12,324 nt of DNA from JAAYAN01 sp964437215 (GTDB lineage Bacteria > Bacteroidota > Ignavibacteria > Ignavibacteriales > Melioribacteraceae): contig CAYTFZ010000080.1 in assembly GCA_964437215.1 (NCBI GenBank), forward strand, positions 1 to 12,324, given 5' to 3'. The notes under the pieces were generated by a model. The model was not told the origin of the DNA. It saw only the letters and a program-made list of their open reading frames with translations, and searched no databases. Both the position numbers and the translations under genes were made by a program. Below are positions 1 through 6,698 of the stretch, piece by piece (the stretch's first letter is position 1; every line of letters starts with the position of its first letter).

Positions 1-3
1 TTA

Positions 4-19
4 ATGAAATAAATTTCAT
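4..19. repeat. AT-rich inverted repeat just downstream of the M16 operon
   Basis: ATGAAAT and ATTTCAT form a perfect 7-bp inverted repeat with a 2-base spacer, lying 2 bases beyond the stop codon of the minus-strand M16 gene. It could fold as a weak 3' hairpin, but it is almost all A/T, the loop is too tight and no T-run is visible before the window ends. A terminator role is not established. Confidence 0.25.
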
Positions 20-20
20 A

Positions 21-2090
21 TCAATCAATTTCAAAAACTGAATCTTTAACTCCTTTGTTTATTTCGCGTGAAACCAGATTAAAAGTAAAAGACTGTCCTG
101 CAATAACCTGTTTAATTGTTTTAGGAAGTTTAATCCCTTTAACTTCATCGTAGTTATCAAAATAAAGCTCAGTGGTAAATGAGCCTTGCTCTGTAACAAG
201 CGGTGTTGTCTGCTTTGTCATTAAGCCGGTTTCTTTATCGAAATATGCAGAAAAAGAAGTTCCGTCTTTAAGCGAAAAATCAACTTTATAACAGTCTTTG
301 CCTTTAATCTGCTCAATTCCTGAAATTTTAGTTTTTACACCAAGTTTGCTAAGATTCAGCCAGTTGCTGTAAGTAGAGTTGAATTTAATAAGTTCAATTT
401 CCGAAGCGCTTATTGAAGTTTTTACATCGCCGTTTAATCGAGCTCCGTTTTTACCGTCAAAAATTGTCTTTTGTTTGAAAATATTTGCGTCAATTTCCTG
501 ATAAATTTTATTCGGATTTTTCTGAATGACTGTAAGCTTTATTTCTAATCCGTTTGCGGTTGTTTGATAAATGGAAGTCATATCTTTTATCGAGCTGATT
601 TTTCCTCTTCCGCCTATTCCGCGGAGATATTTTTCAACAACATCGCTGCCTGTAAGTCCTGCTGGAATTTTTTTCATCGATGGGTCAAATTTATTTCCTT
701 CGGCATCATAATAAACAATATTTTCGGAAGAATTAAGTCTTTTCAAGTCATTCAAAATATCATCTGCTTTCCCGACTACAACTATATAAGCGTTTTCAGG
801 ATGAAGATATTTATTAGCCATTTCTTTTATAGTTTCCGGTTCAACATCCTGAAGATTTTTAAGATATTCGCGGTAATAATCTTCCGGTAAACTATAAATT
901 GCAGAGTTTATAGCAAAACGGGCAATTGTTTCGGGACGTTCAAGCTGACGGGCAAACGAACCGGTAATGTAATTTTTCATACTCTGAAGTTCGTTTTCCG
1001 GAACTTCTTTGGTTTTCAGCTTCTTCATTTCGTGAATTATCTGAACAATTGCGCTGTCGGTTACACTATTTCTAACTTCACAGGAGGAATTAAAAAATCC
1101 TGTAAGTTTATCCGAATTTAAAGAAGAACGGATTCCGTATGTATATCCTTTGTCTTCGCGAAGGTTTTGCATCAGTCTCGCATTAAACGAACCGCCTAAA
1201 ACAGCATTCATTAGACTTGCAGGAATTACATCTTTACTGTCCGGTTTTAAATTTACCGGATAGCTTATGCTTATAACGGATTGTACAGATGCAGGGCGGT
1301 CTACAAGGCAAACGGTGTTAGTTTTTGGCAGGGAAGGAGATTTATATCCGAAATTAGGAATTTGTTTTTTTGTCCATTTCGAAAGATATTTCTTTACCAA
1401 AGTTTCTGCTTCTTTTTTTGAAATATTTCCCACTACAGCAAGATAAGCAGCCCCAGGTGAAAAAAATGTTTCGTAATAGTTTTTACAATCTTCAAGCTTT
1501 ATTCTGTTTACGGATTCCTCTGTAATAATTTCGCCGTAAGGGTGTTCGGTTCCGTAAACTGCAGCTTTTCGCACGTTGTTTGCTATCGAATTCGGATCCT
1601 CTTTTGCAGCTGCAAGTCCCGATTTTGTCTGCATTATAATTTTATCAAGTTCATTCTGGCGGAACTCGGCGTTTAAAATAATATCGGACATAAGTTCCAT
1701 AAGTTTTTCTTTGTGACGCGAAACAGCCGAGGCAGAAATAGAATTATAACTTGTGCTTAAACTGGCGCCGATAAAATCAATTTCTTTATCGAGCTGTTCT
1801 TTGGTGCGTGTTTTTGTACCGGTTCGTAAAAGGTCGCCGGTAATAGAAATAAATCCTGCTTTTTCTCCTTCAAAAACAGGGTCGCGGTTTATAATAAGCG
1901 AAAAAGAAATTTTAGGAACCTTGTTATTTTCGATTACAAAAACCGTTAGTCCGTTGTCAAGTACAAACGATTCGTAATCCGGAATTTTTATTTCCGGCGC
2001 AGGACCGGCAGCCGGCATTTTACTTCTATCTAATTGTGCAAAAATCAGGTTTGAGCATAAAATTATTATAAATATTAAATACTTCTTCAT
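21..2090 (-). CDS. M16 family peptidase-like protein, non-catalytic partner, with LolA-like C-terminal domain
   Basis: Exported 689-residue protein of the M16 (insulinase/processing peptidase) family. Residues 1-18 (MKKYLIFIIILCSNLIFA) form a signal peptide with predicted cleavage before Q19. Residues ~38-450 are the two M16 domains. The active-site region reads GFISITGDLLRTGT (79-92): the HxxEH zinc motif of active members is replaced by S82, G85 and D86, so it should not bind zinc. The substrate-binding R/Y motif is intact as LREDKGYTYG (R311, Y318). This division of labour is known in M16B heterodimers, and the catalytic partner lies 22 bp upstream. Residues ~480-689 are not M16. The pattern ending FDKETGLMTKQ...EVKGIKLPKTIKQ...VFEI resembles LolA/outer-membrane lipoprotein-sorting domains. 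The ATG at 2090 is preferred because GGAG lies 6 bases upstream and it directly starts the signal peptide. The ATG at 2102 would add MEKI. Confidence 0.9.
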   Translation of the reverse strand: MKKYLIFIIILCSNLIFAQLDRSKMPAAGPAPEIKIPDYESFVLDNGLTVFVIENNKVPKISFSLIINRDPVFEGEKAGFISITGDLLRTGTKTRTKEQLDKEIDFIGASLSTSYNSISASAVSRHKEKLMELMSDIILNAEFRQNELDKIIMQTKSGLAAAKEDPNSIANNVRKAAVYGTEHPYGEIITEESVNRIKLEDCKNYYETFFSPGAAYLAVVGNISKKEAETLVKKYLSKWTKKQIPNFGYKSPSLPKTNTVCLVDRPASVQSVISISYPVNLKPDSKDVIPASLMNAVLGGSFNARLMQNLREDKGYTYGIRSSLNSDKLTGFFNSSCEVRNSVTDSAIVQIIHEMKKLKTKEVPENELQSMKNYITGSFARQLERPETIARFAINSAIYSLPEDYYREYLKNLQDVEPETIKEMANKYLHPENAYIVVVGKADDILNDLKRLNSSENIVYYDAEGNKFDPSMKKIPAGLTGSDVVEKYLRGIGGRGKISSIKDMTSIYQTTANGLEIKLTVIQKNPNKIYQEIDANIFKQKTIFDGKNGARLNGDVKTSISASEIELIKFNSTYSNWLNLSKLGVKTKISGIEQIKGKDCYKVDFSLKDGTSFSAYFDKETGLMTKQTTPLVTEQGSFTTELYFDNYDEVKGIKLPKTIKQVIAGQSFTFNLVSREINKGVKDSVFEID

Positions 2091-2112
2091 TATCTTCTCC
2101 ATAAATATCTTC

Positions 2113-3387
2113 TCAGTTTTGAGTGTTCATCTTGCTTTTCGGCAAATAAATTATCTGTACCCTTCCGTTTTCGGGAAGAAACTGCTTTGCGCAATTCAGT
2201 ATATCCTCGCGTGTAACTTTCATATATTTTTCGAGCTGTTTGTTAATAAGAGCGGCATTATTTTGAAAAATGTAATTCATTGCCAGTTCTTCGGCAATTC
2301 CTTCCATTGTTGAGTTGCTGCTTACAATCTGGCTTTCAACATTATTCCGGAGCTTAGTAAATTCGTATTCATCAATCATTTCGGATTTAATTTTTTCAAT
2401 TTCCTTATTCAATGCATATTTTATATCGTCAGCAGATACGCCGTAATTTGCGAATGCATAAACTAGAAAAAGTCCGGGGTCTTCAAGCGAATAAACAAAT
2501 GAAGAAACCTGAACAGCCAATTTCTTTTCATCCACAAGCACTTTGCGGAGTCTGCTGCTTTCTCCATCTGTAAGCAAATCCGAAAGCATATTAAGTTTAT
2601 ACATTTCATCGCTTTTCTGCTCGGGAATTCTGTATGCGTAAACAACAAGCGGAAGTTGGATGTTATCGTAAACAGTATCTCTAACTGTGTAGGTAAGTGG
2701 CGGTTCGGCAATATTGGGTCTTTCAATTTCTATTTTCCCTTTAGGAATATCTGAAAAATATTTCTTCACTAAATCTTTTGCATCATCAACATCTATATCG
2801 CCAGCAATTGTTAAAACTGCATTATTTGGAACATAATACTTCTTGTAAAACTCGCGGAATTCTTCAATTGTGGCTTTATCTATATACTGAACAGAACCAA
2901 TCGGTGTCCATTTGTATGGATGTTTTTTATAAGCATTTTTAAAAACTGTTTCCCAAAGCGAGCCGTAAGGTTTGTTATCGTAACGGGAACTTCTTTCTTC
3001 TTTAACAACTTTGCGTTGTGTTTCTACGCTGTTGCTGTCAATTTTCAAATGCAGCATTCGTTCCGATTCCATCCATAAACCAAGCTCAAGCTGATTTGAC
3101 GGCAGAATTTCGTGATAATAAGTTACATCCTGCGAAGTGTAAGCATTGTTAGTTGCGCCTGCATTCTCAAGGAGTTTATCCAGTTCTCCGATTTTTATAT
3201 TTTCAGTTCCGGTAAACATAAGATGTTCGAAGAAATGTGCAAAACCGGTTCTTTTCGGATCTTCGTTTTTTGAACCGACATGATAAGCAACACTTACAGC
3301 AACAATCGGGGTGGAATTATCCTGATGCAAAATTACGTGCAGACCGTTTGAAAGATCGAATTCAGTAAATTCAATTTTTCTCTCCTG
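2113..3387 (-). CDS. Zinc metallopeptidase, M16 family, catalytic subunit (5' end missing in assembly gap)
   Basis: 424 residues are visible. The zinc motif HFFEH lies at about residues 51-55 of the visible part, followed 76 residues after its last His by the Glu of VVKEER, the usual third ligand (HxxEH...E). Both M16 domains are present. The second-domain position that carries the R/Y pair in the partner reads SRLRKVLVDEKKLAVQV and lacks the Tyr, consistent with a catalytic subunit that needs the downstream partner. The frame stays open from codon 3330 (a TTG) up to the gap edge at 3387. Those 19 codons read QERKIEFTEFDLSNGLHVIL, the typical M16 first strand (FxLxNGLxV). The true start and any signal peptide therefore lie in the 3388-3487 gap, and TTG at 3330 is not the start. 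It should be co-transcribed with rlmI upstream and the partner downstream. Likely location is periplasmic, inferred from the partner's signal peptide. Confidence 0.92.
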   Translation of the reverse strand, partial: QERKIEFTEFDLSNGLHVILHQDNSTPIVAVSVAYHVGSKNEDPKRTGFAHFFEHLMFTGTENIKIGELDKLLENAGATNNAYTSQDVTYYHEILPSNQLELGLWMESERMLHLKIDSNSVETQRKVVKEERSSRYDNKPYGSLWETVFKNAYKKHPYKWTPIGSVQYIDKATIEEFREFYKKYYVPNNAVLTIAGDIDVDDAKDLVKKYFSDIPKGKIEIERPNIAEPPLTYTVRDTVYDNIQLPLVVYAYRIPEQKSDEMYKLNMLSDLLTDGESSRLRKVLVDEKKLAVQVSSFVYSLEDPGLFLVYAFANYGVSADDIKYALNKEIEKIKSEMIDEYEFTKLRNNVESQIVSSNSTMEGIAEELAMNYIFQNNAALINKQLEKYMKVTREDILNCAKQFLPENGRVQIIYLPKSKMNTQN

Positions 3388-3487
3388 NNNNNNNNNNNNN
3401 NNNNNNNNNNNNNNNNNNNNNNNNNNNNNNNNNNNNNNNNNNNNNNNNNNNNNNNNNNNNNNNNNNNNNNNNNNNNNNNNNNNNNNN
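3388..3487. other. Assembly gap (100 N) cutting rlmI and the M16 peptidase gene
   Basis: Exactly 100 N, the usual placeholder for a gap of unknown size. It removes the 3' end of the methyltransferase gene and the 5' end of the catalytic M16 gene. Apparent reading frames that run through the N are artefacts. From usual family lengths, roughly 30-40 residues of RlmI and 20-35 residues of the peptidase are missing, so the real gap may be about 150-250 bases if nothing else lies inside. Adjacency of the two contigs is a scaffolding inference. Confidence 0.95.
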
Positions 3488-4574
3488 TTTCAATTATCTG
3501 AAGATTTTTTCCTGTATTCATTGCAGCTTCTTTAAGCATTTCAATAAAAAATTCGGGAAGCATATGGAACGAGCAGCTGCAGGTTATAAGGAACCCGTCT
3601 TTTTTAAGAAGCTGGATTGCGCGCCGGTTAATTTCTTTGTATCCTTTAAAAGCCTGATCTAACGCCGCGCGGTTTTTGCAAAACGGCGGGGGGTCGAGAA
3701 TTACTGTATCAAAACTTGCCCCGTTCGAGATTAAAGTTCTCAGAAGTTCAAAAACATTTGCTTCAACAGTTTCAATCTTTTTATCCAAGCCGTTCAGTTT
3801 CGCGTTCTTTTGCAGAATATCCAGCGCCGGTTTGGAAATATCCGCTGAAATAACTTCTGAAGCGCCGTAATGCGCTGCGTGAATTCCGAAACCTCCGGTA
3901 TAAGAAAAAGCGTCCAGCACTTTTGCATTTTTAACATAAGGCTCAATTGCCGCGTGGTTTTCCCGCTGGTCAAAATAGTAACCGGTTTTTTGTCCGCCTG
4001 CTAAATCCGCATAAAACTGCAATCCGTTTTCATTTACAATAATTTCCGTGGGGAATTCCGAACTTAAAAATCCTTTCTGCTCGGTAAGTCCTTCAAGCGC
4101 TCTTACTGTCGCGTCATTCCGCTCGTAAATTCCTTTCGCGTTAAATATTTCGTTTATAATTTCAACTATTTCAGTTTTGCGAATTTCCATTCCGAAAGAA
4201 AGAGTCTGGATGGAAAAATAATCCTGAAACTTATCAATTATAAGTCCCGGCAGATAATCCGCTTCCGAAAAAACAACCCGGCAAAAATCATTATATCCCA
4301 GACTTTTCCTGTAATTCCAGGCGCTTAAAATTCTTTTCTTAAAAAAGTCCTTATTAACTTCTTCTTTTTCACGCGTTAAAATGCGCACTCTTATTTTAGA
4401 ATGTGGATTGTAAAAGCCTCTTCCCAGAAATTTTTTTTTCGAATTAAGAACGTCAACAATGCTGCCGGCTTCGGCGGAAACATCGTCTGAATATATTTCG
4501 TTGTTGTAAATCCACGGGTGATTTGTTAAAAGTCTGTCTTCCTCGCCCTTTAAAAGAATAATTTCCGGTATCAT
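3488..4574 (-). CDS. rlmI: Class I SAM-dependent 23S rRNA cytosine-C5 methyltransferase, RlmI family (3' end missing)
   Basis: COG1092-type enzyme. RlmI uses SAM to methylate a 23S rRNA cytosine (C1962 in E. coli). 362 residues are visible and the last ~30-40 are lost in the gap. Residues ~3-70 are a PUA RNA-binding domain, ~75-185 the central alpha/beta domain and ~190 onward the Rossmann methyltransferase. Visible motifs are LDAFSYTGGFG (motif I, 220-230), acidic D245 after strand 2, DPPPFCK (motif IV, 294-300) and the CSCS loop (332-335), matching the DPPxF and CSCS pattern of RlmI. ATG at 4574 is preferred because AGGAAA lies a few bases upstream and MIPEIILLKGEEDRLLTNHP matches the family N-terminus; the in-frame ATG at 4607 lacks this. 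RlmI and RlmK/L-type relatives share these motifs, so the exact target base is inferred. A methyltransferase followed by M16 genes on the same strand suggests a shared transcript. Confidence 0.9.
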
Positions 4575-4613
4575 ATATTTTCCTGTTTTGATAGTGAAAT
4601 ATAACAAAACAAA

Positions 4614-4619
4614 ATTATA
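4614..4619 (-). promoter_or_regulatory. Possible -10 element for the rlmI operon
   Basis: A perfect TATAAT on the minus strand lies about 40 bases upstream of the preferred rlmI start, which would give a ~33-base leader. No convincing -35 hexamer is seen at 16-18 bases, and the region is very AT-rich, so this may be chance. Confidence 0.3.
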
Positions 4620-4697
4620 ATTTTAATGATTAAGCTTAACAGAAGTTGAGGCGAGAGGAATGAAGCGAATAAATCAGAGGAAATTATCATTAATAAT

Positions 4698-4796
4698 TCA
4701 TCTATCCGGCAAACCTTTTTTCTTATTTTCAATTGACCGGATACTCTTTGCATTAAGTGGACTTACTACTTTCTTTCCTGTTTCAACTTCCAATTT
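4698..4796 (-). pseudogene. Out-of-frame C-terminal tail of the Bro-N gene
   Basis: Immediately past the TAA stop of the Bro-N gene, another minus-strand frame encodes about 33 residues beginning KLEVETGKKVVSPLNAK and ending KKGLPDR before a TGA at 4698-4700. From memory of the family, NIAKEAR followed by (R/K)LxLExxTGKxVVxxxNA is the usual C-terminus of this Bro-N group. Restoring a single missing base at about 4797-4800 (after AGA, before TAAAA) joins the two parts into one ~280-residue protein. Either a real -1 mutation or a one-base assembly error explains it; a run of four A at the junction makes the latter plausible. Confidence 0.7.
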
Positions 4797-5539
4797 TATC
4801 TGGCTTCTTTAGCAATGTTTCCGCCTCGCCGTGCAACGTCTTCGTGTTCGGAGAATGACTCCGGATTTGTTGTTTCGGATATTTTTTTAGTCGATAATTC
4901 GGCTAGCATATTAAGCACCAATTCTTTATTGGTCATATTATCACGGAGATTTTCTTTTTTAAGTCCCTTGAATTTCTTATACTCCTTAGCTGTTTTGTCT
5001 GCCCAAGTTTTATAGATAATGTCTGTTAAAGCCCCAAATTCAACTCCTTCCTGCAAACCTAAACGCTTCCATTCATCTGTTAATGCTTTCCGGATTTCAA
5101 TGCTTTTAAGGCGCTGATTAATCCAGCTATCGGAATAACCCAAACGTTTGTAGTCGGTCATCGCCTGTTCGATTGACAGTTCGGGGTCTTGCAATTGGTC
5201 AAGCCGCTGATTGCCTGCTTCTGCTAACCATAGCTTAAATGGCTCAGCTTTTTTTGACGGAATAGACTGGATAATACGGAAAAGTTGTGTGGCATTAGCA
5301 GCTAAAGTGTTGCGCAGCTTGCCTGTTCCAGTAGCCATAGCTATCTGGGGACAATTTGTCCCTAGGTAATCGCCAAGCAATGTATCTCGCTTTCTAAGTT
5401 TTTTTAAATAATCAGTGGGGTTGGCACTTTCTGTAAGCACACCAATTACGTCAACCACAGAAAAAAACCATTCCTCTTCCGCTTCGTTCCAAACTGAACG
5501 AATTCTTTTTTCTTCAAATAGTCTTATCGAGCTTTCCAT
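4796..5539 (-). CDS. Bro-N domain protein (phage antirepressor-like), C-terminus frameshifted
   Basis: 247 residues read before an early TAA. Residues ~4-105 match the BRO N-terminal domain: FEEKRIRSVWNEAEEEWFFSV, then DVIGVLTES, then NPTDYLKKLRKRD and the LWLAEAG segment. Bro-N domains bind DNA and occur in phage antirepressors, baculovirus BRO proteins and many chromosomal genes of mobile origin. The C-terminal half (~110-247, with YKRLGYSDSWINQRL and DIIYKTWADKTAKEYKKFKGL) is the region usually paired with Bro-N in free-standing Bacteroidota genes. No phage or transposon gene is visible beside it. ATG at 5539 has an AGGAAG 12 bases upstream, rather far. The true product is probably ~280 residues, since its tail continues out of frame downstream. 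It lies between rlmI and an assembly gap, so a mobile-element neighbour may be hidden. E. coli DinD was considered but the N-terminus does not match it. Confidence 0.85.
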   Translation of the reverse strand: MESSIRLFEEKRIRSVWNEAEEEWFFSVVDVIGVLTESANPTDYLKKLRKRDTLLGDYLGTNCPQIAMATGTGKLRNTLAANATQLFRIIQSIPSKKAEPFKLWLAEAGNQRLDQLQDPELSIEQAMTDYKRLGYSDSWINQRLKSIEIRKALTDEWKRLGLQEGVEFGALTDIIYKTWADKTAKEYKKFKGLKKENLRDNMTNKELVLNMLAELSTKKISETTNPESFSEHEDVARRGGNIAKEAR

Positions 5540-5578
5540 TTTTATTATTTACTTCCTATTTTCTTCGGTTAGCTATTA

Positions 5579-5584
5579 ATTATA
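5579..5584 (-). promoter_or_regulatory. Candidate -10 element of the Bro-N gene
   Basis: A perfect TATAAT on the minus strand about 40 bases upstream of the Bro-N start. Any -35 hexamer at the proper distance would lie at ~5602-5607, inside the N gap, so the promoter can be only half seen. The region is AT-rich. Confidence 0.35.
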
Positions 5585-5594
5585 TCTAAAAAAA

Positions 5595-5694
5595 NNNNNN
5601 NNNNNNNNNNNNNNNNNNNNNNNNNNNNNNNNNNNNNNNNNNNNNNNNNNNNNNNNNNNNNNNNNNNNNNNNNNNNNNNNNNNNNNNNNNNNNN
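5595..5694. other. Assembly gap (100 N) upstream of the Bro-N gene
   Basis: Exactly 100 N of unknown true length. Such breaks often mark repeats or insertion sequences, and this one lies beside a gene type common on mobile elements, but no terminal repeats are visible at either edge. Linkage of 3488-5594 to the truA contig depends on scaffolding. Confidence 0.95.
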
Positions 5695-5834
5695 TGATTT
5701 TACAACTCTTAGAAAATAAATAAAAAAGGGAATATTAACAATAAACCCTTCGAACAATTTGCTTTCTGGAATTTCCTCTGGAATATTTAGCCATCTCTAA
5801 AAAAAATAATCGGGGAAATATTTTATTTCGACAT

Positions 5835-5864
5835 TTGAAACTGTTTATTTATGCTTTTTATACT
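5835..5864 (+). promoter_or_regulatory. Sigma70-like promoter of truA
   Basis: TTGAAA (5835-5840) and TATACT (5859-5864) are each one base from consensus and are separated by 18 bases. Transcription would begin near 5871, giving a ~30-base leader that contains GGAAA five bases before the truA ATG. The spacing and position fit well, but the site comes from inspection only in AT-rich DNA. Confidence 0.55.
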
Positions 5865-5900
5865 TATTTTTTGTGCTATTGTTATTAACCGGAAATTGAA

Positions 5901-6677
5901 ATGGGAAGATTTAAATTAACGATAGAATACGAAGGTACGCGGTTTAACGGCTGGCAGTTTCAGAAAAACCAGCCGACTGTGCAGGGGAAAATTATGGAAG
6001 CCTGCCGCGAGGTTTTTAATACCGATAATTTTGAGCTTTACGGCGCGGGACGAACCGATGCCGGGGTTCACGCACTTTTTCAGGTAGCGCATCTTGAAGT
6101 AAAAACTATGCTCGCTCCTCATATAATCAGGATGAAGATAAATGATCTTCTGCCGGCTGATATTTGCATTCTCGAAGCGGAAAAAGTATCCTCCAATTTT
6201 CACGCCCGCCACGATGCAGTTTCCCGCAGTTATGTTTATCATATTTCCAAAAGGCGCACTGCATTCGGTAAAAAACTTGTCTGGTGGATAAAAGATGAAC
6301 TGGATGCCCGCAAAATGGGACAGGCGGCTGAAATGTTTGAAGGGATGAATGATTTCCGCTCATTCGGCAACGACGATCCCGATGAAAAATCGACAAAAGT
6401 TAAAATTGATAAATGCCATATTTACGAAAGCGAAACTTCAATTCTAATTCATATTGTCGGTTCGCATTTCCTATGGAAAATGGTGCGCCGGATGGTCGGA
6501 GTTCTTGTTGAAGTTGGAAGAGGAAGAATTACAGTTGATAAAGTCAGCTTGTTTTTGAATAAGGATAGCAAAGAGCCTGCAAAACATACTGCTCCTCCAT
6601 CAGGATTATATCTTGAAAAAGTTTATTACAAAGGCGATAAAATTGAAGAAGAACCGCTTTATGTGCTGAATCTGTAA
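5901..6677 (+). CDS. truA: tRNA pseudouridine(38-40) synthase TruA
   Basis: 258 residues, normal for the family. TruA isomerises uridines 38-40 in the anticodon arm of many tRNAs in the cytoplasm. The N-terminus MGRFKLTIEYEGTRFNGWQ is the classic TruA opening. The catalytic motif GAGRTDAGVHA (48-58) carries the essential Asp at 53. Further landmarks are NFHARHDAVSRSYVYHI (around 103-118), the FxSFGNDD segment, and the C-terminal FLWKMVRRMVGVLVEVGRG that closes the active site. The ATG has GGAAA five bases upstream and a sigma70-like promoter ~60 bases upstream. The gene stands alone on its strand and converges on the DUF4175 gene, with only 21 bases between the two stop codons and no obvious terminator hairpin there. 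Confidence 0.97.
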   Translation: MGRFKLTIEYEGTRFNGWQFQKNQPTVQGKIMEACREVFNTDNFELYGAGRTDAGVHALFQVAHLEVKTMLAPHIIRMKINDLLPADICILEAEKVSSNFHARHDAVSRSYVYHISKRRTAFGKKLVWWIKDELDARKMGQAAEMFEGMNDFRSFGNDDPDEKSTKVKIDKCHIYESETSILIHIVGSHFLWKMVRRMVGVLVEVGRGRITVDKVSLFLNKDSKEPAKHTAPPSGLYLEKVYYKGDKIEEEPLYVLNL

Positions 6678-6698
6678 AAGAATTATGTGCTGATAAAA

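Larger units (their letters stand above)
5540..5900. other. Intergenic region between the Bro-N gene and truA, interrupted by a gap
   Basis: It contains a candidate Bro-N -10 element, the 100-N gap and the truA promoter, each listed separately. Between the gap and 5796 the minus strand has an open frame of 34 codons (RWLNIPEEIPESKLFEGF...) running into the N. It has no ATG, is preceded by TAG and matches no family I know, so it is at most the broken end of a gene lying in the gap. Weak AAGGG...CCCTT complementarity at ~5727-5751 has a 15-base loop. I see nothing else. Confidence 0.6.

Noticed and set aside
564..890. 108-codon plus-strand ORF
   Set aside because: Antisense shadow inside the M16 gene. 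It has no ribosome site and no recognisable protein features.
3333..3487. RlmI frame continuing through the N run to RREKLNLLNSIFQTVCT
   Set aside because: The N run is of unknown length, and the segment after it is the M16 gene read in a wrong frame.
4571..4753. 60-codon minus-strand ORF between the Bro-N gene and rlmI
   Set aside because: It overlaps the displaced Bro-N tail in a different frame and has no start signal or family likeness.
4796..5539. DNA-damage-inducible protein DinD
   Set aside because: The N-terminus fits the Bro-N domain rather than E. coli DinD, and no SOS box was noticed upstream, though the gap hides much of that region.
5569..5757. 62-codon minus-strand ORF spanning the second gap
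   Set aside because: More than half of it is N, and it joins two contigs whose frames have no known relation.
6678..6698. Bidirectional terminator between truA and the DUF4175 gene
   Set aside because: Only 21 bases lie between the convergent stops, and no stem with flanking A/T runs is visible.
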